A stretch of 64,000 nucleotides of DNA from contig NC_003071.7 in NCBI RefSeq assembly GCF_000001735.4, forward strand, positions 8,735,151-8,799,150, written 5' to 3'. The notes beneath the pieces were generated by a model. It ran no database searches. It saw only the letters and a program-made list of their open reading frames with translations, and had not been told where the DNA came from. Below, one piece after another: positions 1 through 11,100 of this stretch. Every line of letters starts with the position of its first letter. Within the stretch, counting starts at the first letter, position 1. Made by a program: the position numbers and the translations under genes. The DNA is from Arabidopsis thaliana. Taxonomy: Eukaryota > Streptophyta > Magnoliopsida > Brassicales > Brassicaceae.

Positions 1-1266
1 TCTCCTCCGTACCAGGGGACAGCCGAGTTAGGAGAACAGAAACTAAATCATGCCTGAAAAATGATTATTTTCTGAGTGCATTATAGAAACAAGTATTAAG
101 ATTAGGATAAATTAACAACTATTGTGTACCCGTTTGAGGTAAGCTCAGGGATTTCAGTAAGCCATGTATCTTTGACCCACTGATGCAGTTTCTTTCTCTT
201 CACAGAGAATATATCTCCTTTCTCTTCACTGATTCCTGATAATTCAAACTACAAAATCATATCTCTTAATTGTTAACTAGTATCTTTTGCTTCTTTGATA
301 TGTAAGAAGTAGAATATCCAACATCTACCTCCACTTTCAGATCTCAGATTGTCACCACTTGGAACTGTGTACCTATCTCTACTGAATGATGAAGAAGATC
401 TCCCATTACATTTTCCTATAAACAACAGAAATCAGAAGAATGTTTATGGATCACTACTTCCAAAATACCAGTAAGAGATTCTACAGAAGTATCCGGATAA
501 GAGACACGAGATCTTATCATGTGGCACAAACATGCACCAAGAAATCGAAGTAGCAACCTCTATCCCTTTGAGTCAAGTTGGCATGTAACATAGACGACCC
601 ACGTCTGGCACTATGAATGGGTGTGGAGAAGCTATAGCTCTTGGATCTACCATTATCGTCGCAGTCCGTTCCTGCACATCCTGGTTTATGAAACAGTATA
701 GATGAAAATCCAGGGGAAAGCCAAGCAAACACTATCATCATCATCATCACAAAGAAAAGCTCAAAAACCTTTGTCTGGTTTGGCTCTGGATTCGAAGGTT
801 TTAGGAATTTGTTGAACTTTATTTGATGGTTTAGAATCAGAAGATTCAGAGCAGTGACCAAAATTAGACTTTAACTTCTTAAAGAATGCAAACTCAGAGG
901 TCTTGGCATCAATCGCTGCAAATAACCAATACCAGGCGATTTTCAATCAAATTCAACATTCTAAGAAACTCTACGCTTATTCACGTGAAGTAGACGCGAA
1001 CACTTACATCCTCCGGCCTGAGATTCGTTCAAGGGACTCCGATGATCAGCATCGTCGAAACTCACCCTTCTCCTGCGTTTCAAATCTAAACCACCAGAAG
1101 GAAACAAAATTAAAACACACACACAAACTCACGGAAATCGAAATATATGTTGTAAGATACCTGAATTTGCTCGAGCGCTCGAAGGATCAGTAAACTTGAA
1201 TCCGATTTGTGGATCGGTCTTATTTAGGGTTTCGCCAGCTTTCGTTCGCTGATTCCTTCTTCTCAT
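1..1266 (-). CDS. uncharacterised plant protein, 5' part (gene continues past the left edge)
   Basis: I do not recognise the family. Six exons can be chained on the minus strand: 1161..1266, 769..915, 558..680, 329..415, 130..235 and 53 to beyond position 1. The start ATG at 1266 is preceded by an in-frame TAG. Every join keeps one open frame. The first four introns interrupt after the first base of a codon and the fifth after the second base, which argues strongly that the chain is real although no single ORF exceeds about 60 codons. The visible product, a little over 200 residues, starts MRRRNQRTK, is basic and Ser-rich, and includes the stretches SEFAFFKKLKSNF and KRKKLHQWVKDTWLTEIPEL. There is no signal peptide or membrane segment in the spliced frame. 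The hydrophobic run near 730 lies in an intron. It may be At2g20250 or At2g20240, but I cannot assign a role. Confidence 0.7.
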
Positions 1267-1630
1267 CACCGAGTATCTGAATTCGTTCTACAGAATCGTG
1301 GATCAAACGCTGTTATAATCACGAAGGCGATGAAGAATGAGAGATTTCACATCACGCGTCCATGGCGATTCATAAGAATTTGAAATCGGAGAAGATGAGA
1401 AATGAATTTTGGCGGCAAAATCAATCAACCCTTATTACAGATTCTTTGCTCTAATTATATATTTCATTTTCTAAGGTTGCCACGTCATCACATTATCCAG
1501 ACGATACTGATATGTGATCACACGTGTCATATCACAAGTGGTTTAAAACGATTCCTTTTAACCCCAAACAATCTAAAGCTTTGTCCACCTTTTCGGATCA
1601 CTCACACAACTTCCAACGATCACACACAAA
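393..1630. promoter_or_regulatory. divergent intergenic region between the left-edge gene and PSAE2 (only 1267-1629 is non-coding)
   Basis: The two start codons (1266 on minus, 1630 on plus) are only about 360 bp apart, so the genes share a short bidirectional promoter. It contains a perfect CACGTG G-box at 1521-1526, about 105 bp upstream of the PSAE2 start, and a CCACGTCAT motif near 1480. G-boxes are common in light-regulated photosynthesis promoters; that this one drives PSAE2 is inference. Confidence 0.4.
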
Positions 1631-2494
1631 TGGCGATGACGTCAGCAGCTACCGGATTTATTCTCACGGCCAACGTCCCGGCGGCAATAGGCGGTGGTTC
1701 TTCAAAGAGCACCACCATTGTGTCTTTCTTGCCGATGAGAAGCTTCGGTTCAAGGCTAGTAGTCAGAGCGGCGGAAGATACACCTCCGGCAACCGCCTCG
1801 TCGGATAGTTCTTCCACCACCGCTGCTGCTGCTCCGGCGAAAGTTCCGGCCGCTAAGGCTAAACCTCCTCCAATTGGCCCAAAGAGAGGATCCAAGGTAC
1901 TTATTCATACATAATCTTTGATGCATGTTTATACTTCAAAATTTTGAGTTTATTGATGATAGCCAAGTTTGGATTACAATAAAGTTTCTGGACTATTTAG
2001 AATAATTTTGTAAGTATGGGGTCAATGTGAAACTTATATGAAGTTTTTGGACCTCTAGATCAGGATTAAAAGGAACTAACCCTTGTGGTAGAAGAAAATT
2101 CAAGCTTAATTAGATGCTAGTAGAGAAGATTGGACTAATATTTGAGCTAAACTGGGTATCATCAATAAGTTCTGGGTCTATTTAGTATACATATTAAGAG
2201 TTATAGGGCTACTGTGAAATTTATAAACAATTTTGAGGACTTACAGGTCAAGATTCTAAGGAAAGAATCATACTGGTACAAGAACGTTGGATCAGTTGTG
2301 GCCGTTGATCAGGTAATGCATTTACTTTTGAAGTTAACGATCTAACGGTTAGATATCGTTTCATCTTATATTCCGGTCTAAATTGTCAGGACCCGAAGAC
2401 CCGATATCCGGTTGTGGTCCGGTTCGCCAAGGTGAATTACGCGAATATATCGACCAACAACTACGCATTGGACGAGGTGGAAGAAGTAAAATGA
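1630..2494 (+). CDS. PSAE2: photosystem I reaction centre subunit IV B, chloroplast precursor (PsaE-2)
   Basis: CDS join(1630..1896, 2247..2312, 2390..2494), 145 aa, the known size of Arabidopsis PsaE precursors. PsaE is a small SH3-like stromal subunit of photosystem I that helps dock ferredoxin/FNR and stabilises PsaC and PsaD. The N-terminus ([10 protein letters not shown]...) is a Ser/Ala-rich plastid transit peptide; the likely cleavage lies before AAEDTPP at about residue 45. An Ala/Pro/Ser-rich linker follows, then the conserved core: [18 protein letters not shown], a [11 protein letters not shown] strand, and the [18 protein letters not shown] end finishing in EVEEVK. The start at 1630 is preferred over an upstream in-frame ATG at 1402 because the transit peptide begins here. 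A G-box lies at 1521. From memory this is At2g20260. Confidence 0.95.
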
Positions 2495-2850
2495 GAGACA
2501 TGGTTTATCTCTAAACCGGTTCGTCTGTTTGTAATCTTAAACAAAACCGTATGTACCAAAAAGTTAACCAACAATTCATCTTTTATCTTTTACAATCTCA
2601 AGATCGATTTCCAAATATGCATTTAGCCACCCAAAAATGATTGCAAATTCCAAGTAGTGTGGATCAAACTCAGCAACTCCGGTTTAGTAACAGAACCCAG
2701 CATGACTCATTGACTGTTTTTTGTACGTAGAAAGAAACACAAGATTCTTATTGAAAATCTCTATATAGACAGTAAATTCAAACAGCAAATCATCTCGACT
2801 TCAATAAGGAAACATGAAGAATCACCAACCAGTTTCATCTCTAGAAATCT

Positions 2851-4467
2851 CTAGGTCTGACCGTTTTTTCCATTGGCTTCAGCTAAAATTGCTTCCAGCT
2901 CTCCTTTATTGTGCAGCTGCAATGTATCTGTTCAACAATAATGATATGCAGGTCAAGTTACCAGAAAAATCACAAGACATTGAGCAAGATCTTGAGTACT
3001 ATCTATCTTGGTGCCAAAATACACAAAGACGATCTCAATTACATATTAGAAAAATCTCGGTGTTGAGGTAAGAAAGGAAGAGAGATTGTACCTGAGCAGC
3101 CACCAATGTGCTTGCCTCCTGGTCATGAACAAAAACATGATATCAAAATTAGATAAGTGATGGTCATAGCAAATGTAGTGGCTAAGATTTTATCGATAGT
3201 TTTGTTTTCAGGCAAAATAATCAAGAAAAATGATCAGAGTATAGTTAGTAACTGGCTTAAATGATGAAACAACTAACCGATGAAAACATTGGGAACAGTG
3301 TATTGTCCAGTAATTTTCTCCAACACATTCTGCAGCTGCGACCCTTCTGAACCTGGAAACGCCAAAAACCACCAAAACTTTTGTAAATGTTTCAGACCAA
3401 TATCATGAGGCAGAGATGTTTTACCCAAAGAAACTAAACAAGACAAGAAAGAACAAATGGTTTTGGAAAGTCACCAAATCTTGACACGAGAAAAGATAAC
3501 TAAGAAGATAGCAACATAATAGTTTCTAACAAATAGAAGCATACTGTCTAAGATTCAAAGGCAGGAAAGAATCTTCAATTTGAAAAATTTAAGCCATTAG
3601 AAGTACTAGCCTACCCGTTGATTCTTCATCAACAAGTCATTGGTCCAAGGAAAACTACAGTGGAAGTAAATTTTTCACATAAACAAGACACAGAATCTCT
3701 GAAATGTAAAGCTATCTTAGGCCATTAGAAACCCCCCTAACCATCATCAATCCTCCATCAAAATCTAATCAAAAAACATACAAACCAATTCAAGCAAGCA
3801 GCCAAATGAACCAGAAGATAAACAAGAAGAAGTTGGAAACAAGTATTAATTTCATCCAGTCAAAATGCTGAAACATTAGGGCACTTGTAACCAGCTCTTC
3901 CTTGATCGATATAAACAATATCACACACATTATCAAAACCAATATAGCAAACTACTCAGACCCATATAGCAAACCAAAGTAAAGAATTGAGCATACCAAG
4001 TTGATCCAATTCAACAACCAGTGGCTCAACTTGAAGACTCTTGAACAAGGACTTCACTTGAGACGAGTATCTTCACCACCAAAAAGAACAAACCCAGTAA
4101 AAGTATCAATATTGACAAACTAGATCATAAATTAACAAAACCCATTCCTCTAATTGAACCAAAAAGTATAGTGAACCTACGAGCACCAGGTTTTGGAGTA
4201 AACAACGACAGGGTTCTCTGCCACAGTCGTTTTAACAGTCTCCTCCAATGTCGATCCAGACGAAGACGATGATGAAGACATAGCCTTAACAGAAGAACAA
4301 CGGAGTGGTGGCCACGACGCGATTCCGATAACTGTCGGCTTTAGACATCTCCTGAAAGGTAACATGCCCAAGTTTCTGATTCCGCTTAACATGGAGAAAG
4401 AGATTGCTGGATTTGAATTTAACGACGTCCATGTCATGTTCGCGAGGTTTACTGTTGCGGCTACCAT
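2851..4467 (-). CDS. GRXS12: glutaredoxin S12, chloroplastic
   Basis: CDS complement(join(2851..2927, 3092..3118, 3278..3352, 3997..4070, 4181..4467)), 179 aa. It is a plastid class I glutaredoxin that reduces glutathionylated proteins using GSH and can hold an iron-sulfur cluster. The first about 75 residues ([13 protein letters not shown]..., Ser-rich) form a transit peptide. The active site WCSYS is split by intron 1: TGC-TC at the end of exon 1, A-TAC-TCG at the start of exon 2. Other family landmarks are the cis-Pro region [20 protein letters not shown], containing the second conserved cysteine, and the C-terminal LHNKGEL followed by EANGKNGQT. The monothiol-like WCSYS in place of CPYC is diagnostic of S12. 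It is convergent with PSAE2, with about 356 bp between stop codons. From memory, At2g20270. Confidence 0.95.
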
Positions 4468-4903
4468 GGCGATTTCTTCTTCCGACGAAATTGGATGCTT
4501 TTCTTATTTTTGCCCTCAGATTAATTTACCTCTTTTTATATCGCCGATATTTTTTGTTCTTTATTTATAAATATCAATAAAACAACTAAATATTCATAAG
4601 AATTGATTAAAATTCTTTGTTTTTAATACATTTCTGTAGTTTTTATTTTCTCTAGTAAGTTTACGACCTTTTATTTACACATCATGATAAAATTAACAAC
4701 AACAAAGAAAGATGAAAATGATTGGACAAAAAAGATACTACTAGTTCTTTGATGAGGCCATTTAAGACTGTAAAACAGTAACAGAAATTATTCAACACCC
4801 CAAAATGGGGTTTGTGTCTGCAAAATCCAATCTATTGAAAGTACACAAAAACAAAACATGTGCTTTCTCTCCTCCACCTCTTCCTCTTAGACCATTTTTC
4901 ATT

Positions 4904-5163
4904 TCAAGATGACCCTTCGTCGTTTGGCTCACGAATCTGGATCGATGTTTTCGACAAGCTTGCTTCCAATTCATCCAGCTCATCCATGTCTAGGTCATCA
5001 TCATCATCATCGTCATCTTCTTCTTCTTCATTGACTTCTTTCGAACTCTGTTCAGCATCACCACTACTCTTGCTTGTCCCTGCCTCTGCTTCTTTGTTCT
5101 TTGCCTGAAAAGCAAAAAACTCAAGATTCCATTAACATGACTTGGTTGTTTTAAATGATGAGT

Positions 5164-5214
<51 letters not shown>

Positions 5215-7199
5215 CACCTTTTGTTCAGTCTCTTCCTGCTCTCTTTCCCTCTCGTATTCTTCACAAGCCTCAGCATCATCCACAAACAAGCTTGCATTGG
5301 ACAGAAACAGCTCCCGACCACTGAGGTTACAAATCCACACAATGAATCAGCTTCCAAGGACAAAAATAGAGTCACACTGGAGATGGATATGTAACAGAAT
5401 GATGAATGGGGATTACCTCATACGGTCGTTCTTAGCTCTCTCCGCTTGAGAAGCAGCCAAACCGGCATCTCTCTCAGCAATTTTCTTCCTCTTCCATTCC
5501 ATAAATAGTGCAGGAGTCATTTGTGTTGCGGTTTGCAGTTTTGCACGCTGAAACATAGAACAAGAAAACATGGGTCTCACAAATCAAGTACCGGGTCCTA
5601 GCAGCTATGAGGGAAACTTGAGGAGTATTTTAAACCTCGTTTTCGATTTCGTCCTCAACTGCCAGCTTCTTCGATGACTCCTCTTCCAAGAGGGCTTTCA
5701 TTTGAGATTTAAGGACATATCCAGGAGGAAGCGCGTGTCTGTAATGACACTCTTTGCCACCATTGGGGCATGACCAGAACCACCCATACTGTTTCTTTTC
5801 CACAGCATCCAGAAAATACTTGCAAACCTATTATTTTTCAGTAAACACAAAAACAATTACAAGTCAATAAAACTCAGCGAGACAAATAACTCATGTGTTT
5901 AGGATAAGTTTATGAGATGATTATTGAGATGAGACGCAGAGATATTATTTCTTTTAGCATAGACGTATATAGTTAAGAAACATTTATTTCAAAATTATGA
6001 TTAGCACTAACATCACCAAAAGCATGAGTTCTTGTCAGGCATGAACCAAGTGCGCAGAAAAACACAAGGGAACAACGGGAGGCATAATAACATCTAAGAC
6101 CCTAATGGCTCTTAATATGAACCGTGCTATTAGCTAAAGGAAGCGCATCGTAAGGCGAATGCACATCAGCTAAAGGTTAATCACAGCAAGTGCAACCAAA
6201 ACTAATGCATCACTTCACATAATACACGTTAAAAGGCTGTATATTTGAACACAAACCAGTTCAGACATTTTCACAGTGCATTAACAAGAGAAAAGCTACT
6301 AATAACTGATAAGCATGTCCCGACAAGCATATAATAAAAAGTCCGAGAAACACAAGATAAGAGAAACAACTTACGATATCTGTTGGCTTATTCTGATTAT
6401 ATTCATTTTTCTTTGATTCAACAACCTTTTCAAGGGTCTCTTGATCCCACTCATCCATATCTCCATCTAAAGCCATATAAAAAAGGCAAAAATATGACCA
6501 TCATCCAAAGGACCAAAGGGATAGATATATAAGACACTTTGTGCCACACTTTTATACCTTCATCACGCGTATCACTGTAAATATCAATCTTCTCACCCTT
6601 CCTTTGAATGTTCAAATCATGAGAGAATTTGCACTTGAAACCCTTTTGACACTGCCCGGCCTTGAAAAACTCACAGAGTATAGACTTTGGATCCACACCT
6701 GCCAAGATACATCACCAAAAACAACACACCGTATTCAATAAATAATACCGAAACCAAAGTGAACAAACCAGAGAAACAGTATCAACATTCAACATACATA
6801 CCTACAGGAACTTTGGGCTGACTAATAGCTACCTTGAACAACTCATTCAATTCCTGTTCTCTCGCTTTCTCTTCCTCTTTCTTTTTCTGTCCTCAAAAAA
6901 ACCATTTTTCTTGGTAAGAACTTATCTCTCACACTAACTCATTAGACATATTCAAAAAATCTACTCCACTAGCCTCCTAACTTCAAATTCATGAAGAAAA
7001 CTCAAAACTCATCTCAAGAGACGTGTACCTTAGCTGCAGCTTTAGTTGCATCGGGTTTAGGCTGAACAGATTGCTTGAGACTCTGAACATACTTCTGAAC
7101 ATTCTTGCTCTTGTTCTTGTTTTTCAATCCGAAAGTTTTGTCTTCCACTTGTTTCTGCTTCTTCGCCAAATCAGCCTTTGGTTGTTGCTTTGGAGGCAT
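4904..7199 (-). CDS. C3H21: CCCH zinc-finger protein of the DFRP1/ZC3H15 family (AtC3H21-like)
   Basis: CDS complement(join(4904..5104, 5218..5320, 5417..5547, 5636..5827, 6375..6466, 6558..6698, 6802..6886, 7029..7199)), 371 aa. The order matches the eukaryotic DFRP1/ZC3H15 (yeast Tma46) family, which binds DRG-type GTPases and associates with translating ribosomes. It begins with the basic [32 protein letters not shown]. Zinc finger 1 is [19 protein letters not shown] (exon 3). The [15 protein letters not shown] stretch and finger 2 (C-KYF..., [16 protein letters not shown]) follow. The DFRP-type helix [17 protein letters not shown] is in exon 6. The tail is acidic, with a run of Asp from the GAT repeat near 5000. 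Function in plants is inferred from homologues. Site-II-like GGGCC motifs lie upstream. From memory, At2g20280. Confidence 0.92.
5165..5212. repeat. (GA)n microsatellite inside an intron of the CCCH gene
   Basis: An almost pure AG dinucleotide run of about 45 bp. On the coding (minus) strand it reads as CT repeats beginning only a few bases after the exon 7 donor (GTGAGCTCTCT...), so it makes up the first half of a 113-bp intron. Confidence 0.95.
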
Positions 7200-8124
7200 C
7201 TTCAAACACGTTCAATCGATTTAAGGAAAAAAAAAACGCAAACTTTTTTATTGTACACGGATCCGATGGAAGGTTCTCTAAAGCTAATGTATCAAAATTA
7301 GGGTTTCTAAGGTTCTGAGTGAAAACGAAAACCTAAATTTGATCGGTAAAAAAAATCCCAGAAATCTGTATTGAAGCAAAACGGCGGAGATGAAGAAAAT
7401 TTGCCCAGAAACAGAGAGACCCTAATGAGTAAAATTACCGATCGAGATAGGAGAAAGAGATGAGACAAAGGTACAACATTTGCCTGGTATTAGCCATTTG
7501 TCTACACTGATACGAAACACTAGCTTTTACTATTGTTGGGCTCACCTCAATATAAATGGGCCTAAATTTATAGTCCATTTAAGGCCCAGTTTTAGGTCAC
7601 TCATCTTATAAAATTTCCAAACCAGAAGAATGAAAAAATGCTGCCAAAAAAAGGAAAAATGAATCATAATCATGTTTTAATAATAATCAAGATTTAAATT
7701 AACACAATAATGCAATAATGAGAAAATGCAATAATACAATAATGCAATTTTTTTCTATTAACTTGATTCCTTTGTACAAACCATAAATGGGTGGAGACAA
7801 CTTCTCAGACTCAACCAAAAAAAAGAGCTAAATTACAAAAAGAAATAAATTTTTATTTCAATCACGAAAATAATGAAAGAAAGACTGCACAACACCAACA
7901 AGAACAATCCATTAGCCAAGCTTTGTCTCTTTTTGTTTACTCCCAGCAAAACAACATATACTCTTTATGAAATCTCTGGGATGATTAGAGAATTACAATG
8001 ATAAACAAATAAACAAATCGGCGAATCTAAAAATTTCTTCGCAGCAATTTTCTCTGAGATTCTTCTTCATGCTTTTGCATGGTGTTCTTGAAGGGTGGCA
8101 GTTTTGGTTTCTCTGAATTACTTA
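7200..8124. promoter_or_regulatory. upstream region of the CCCH gene and 3' flank of myosin XI-G
   Basis: Contains 5' UTR and promoter of the minus-strand CCCH gene. There are TGGGCC/GGCCCA site-II-type motifs at about 7536-7590 and an AACCCTAAT-like telo-box sense near 7300, a pairing typical of genes for translation components. The rest (7620-8120) is AT-rich 3' flank of the myosin gene. I see no further gene. Confidence 0.45.
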
Positions 8125-11100
8125 CTAATGTAAGAATATGAAAGATGGATTTTCCAGAAGTTCCTCAGCAGGTTTCACTTGGGCAAAGTCCTTATCTTGC
8201 ATTGAACTACATAAGTCATCGATCGACAAGGATATGATGTTGCTGTGCATGGCCAAAAGGAACGGTTTTGTTAGTTTCTAGAAAGATAAATGTCATCATG
8301 ACTTTGGATCATAAAAGCAAAAGATAGAGATGATGCAAAGCTACACTTACCTAGAATCCTCTTTTAACAAGAAGTCGCTGCTGTCTGTCATAACTCCTGT
8401 CATGCTTGCAATTACCTATTGATCGATGAGCAAGCATTAAACTACTAGAGCAGAGGATCTTCATATATGTCAAGAGAAGAGAACTATTTCCTCAGAAAGC
8501 TTACATCTTGGGAAACACTCTTTGTGTTGTAGATTTCATCCTTGTACAGAGTACACAGTTTAAAATGCTGCTGTATTTGAAGGTTCTGAGTGAAGGTAAA
8601 ATGGTGTAAGCATAATTACAATGTCAAAGTTCTCCAGTTATCGGTAAAAGAGTTGGTTGATAGAGAGACTTACTGGACACAGATCATTTGCAATCTCGTC
8701 GTATGAGATGTTGTATTTCTTATGGATGAGCTGTTGCAGACGCAAATTCAAGGGGGAAATATGTGAGAAATACAAACTCTTACTAAGATTCAAGTAAATT
8801 TGCTTAGACAACATTTCTTAAATTCAAAACATACCAAGAATCCAACAGCTTGTCTGGTATGCTTGAGTTCATCCCAGGATGAGCCAGCATACTATCAGAA
8901 GAGATATTGTGTTATGTATTAACCCAATTGACGATGACGAAAGAAGAGAAAGGAAACTGTACTTGGGATTACCTCTTCTTTTGTTTCGCAGCACCATTTC
9001 TCTAACTTTTCTAAACCAGATTTTAGATATTCTCCATTGATAAATGAACAGTTATCTGGACGCGTGACAAGGCTGCAGATCAGAAAGAAGAGGTTGATAA
9101 TAGTCTGCTTATCATAGAGATGCATATTTAATATTCCATTGATAGACAATAACAATTTCTCACCTGTTACATACTTGGACATTGATGAGTGAGAAAGCCT
9201 GAGAGAATATCTTTTGGATAAGAACCGGAGGAACCTGTAACAACAATAAGCCATAAGAATTTCCTGACATTTAGAGAGATAAGAGCAGTGAGTGGAAACG
9301 AGTTTCACATACAAAGCTCTCTTTTAGTGTGCTTAGCAGTGCATCGAGGCCTTCAATAATGTCTTGCCAGTAGTTAGCAGTGGTTATAGATATTAGCGCA
9401 TTCCCCTTAAATGTTTTTGGTGCCTAGAAAGATTCTCTCATGTCAGCTTACAACACATACATACAAAGGAAAGATGAAAGTAGAGAAGCATTGTGGATCA
9501 TGTCACCTGGATGCAGAGAGCAAGGACAGTGTTCAACTCCTTTTTCAGGTTATCCCAAATGATTCCTAAAATCTTTTCAACATATGCTTCAAGTTGCTGC
9601 TTGAAATGCAAAGCTGGATCCTTGGCATCAACTGGTCGAATAGCTTCAGCCGCTGGAGAACGGAAACCCTGTTAAAATATAAGGTAAGGATTGTTTAGCT
9701 TTTGGAGCAGAAACTCATCAATACAAGATTAAAAAGAAAAAAAAAAGAGAGAAGAGTATATATACCTTGGTCATCCATCGGACTAAGGAAGGTGACTGTC
9801 GAAGTGGAGTGGCCCCGGTTCCACCAGATTTCAGACTTTGTTGGAGCATGAATAATAATGTTGACGTATTGGATAACCAATATGCCAAATTTGCGTCGTT
9901 ATCTTCATCCTAAAAATAAGAATCACTAATCATTCAAATCTGATAAAAACCAGATTTGTACTGACGTAGACAAGACAGCATCCCATTTTAGTACCTTTAT
10001 AGCAGAACCAATCATTTGAACGAGGCGATCAAAGACATTGGTTCTTTCAGCTTCAAAGGATTTCCAATGAAGAAGACATTTGTAGATGGTAAATGCCGCT
10101 ACAGGCTTCCCCTGGCTGAATCCAACATTCTTTGTGACAGAGTTGATAAGGGCATCGACATCCTCCTTTTCCAAAAAACCCAACAAATCTCTCTTCAACC
10201 AAAGAGGGGATATATTAAAGATGAGAAGCACATAAAAGAGTAATTTAACGAAACAACATACATGTTGAGGATCAATATGGGATCCCCTTGACTTAGTGTC
10301 AGATCCTGATTCTTGTATCCTTGGTGGTGTTGTAAACTCCGCTCCCTGCAAAGACGGCTTTTAGAGATATATAAACAACTGGAGCAGAACTTCATATAAA
10401 AGTAGACAGAAAAGGAAAGACATAATTTACACTGAGTTGACTTTCTTCGCTAGTAAAAAGGCCATTTTGCAAGTTCTAAACAAATACGAGCAATATTGTA
10501 ATTAGGATGATTGAGAGAGTCAGATGTAGACATCCAAATATTTCTCTGGGCATGTCTACCTTTAATGGAGTAGAAAGGAATCGTCCTGATGCTGTCTTAA
10601 CAGGAGTGGTTAAGACAGATTCCTTCAAAAAGTTATTCTCAAGTTTCACCTCCTTTAATTTCTCTTCGAGACTGCAAATGAAGAAAAAGCACATATGTTG
10701 ACTGTCAGTGGTAATGAAAGCCTTAATATCTCTGTGAAAATTCAATAGCCAAAAGACCAATAGTGAATACTTGTGCATGGCGGTCTTCAAATTATCAATT
10801 TTGTTTTCAGCGTCTAAAGCCTTCTTCAGCCTCTCTTCACTAATTTTCTTTGTCTCCTCAAACTTTTTCTCTGTTTCATCAATCTTCAGCTCCAGCGAAG
10901 TTACCAGGGACTGCATATGAAAGAGATATGAATTTAAATATTTTAATTGTTTTCCACAGCTTTGAAATCCTTAGTAAGAAGCAAAAAAACAAATACATAA
11001 CAGAGCAAATTCCCTACCTTGAGTTTTTCGTTTTCACTAGTGAGTTTCTCCATTAGCACGGTGTCAACAACAGGAACCTCCTTTACTACAGGAACAATTG

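Noticed and set aside
517..861. 114-codon minus ORF with a hydrophobic MMMMIVFAW segment, resembling a secreted peptide
   Set aside because: The hydrophobic part lies in an intron (768-681). Only 558-680 of this frame is exon of the left-edge gene, and the apparent start is a TTG.
1402..1914. 170-codon plus-strand ORF with its first ATG at 1402
   Set aside because: Only the part from 1630 to the donor at 1896 is PSAE2 coding; the upstream 228 bp is promoter containing the G-box, and the end runs into intron 1.
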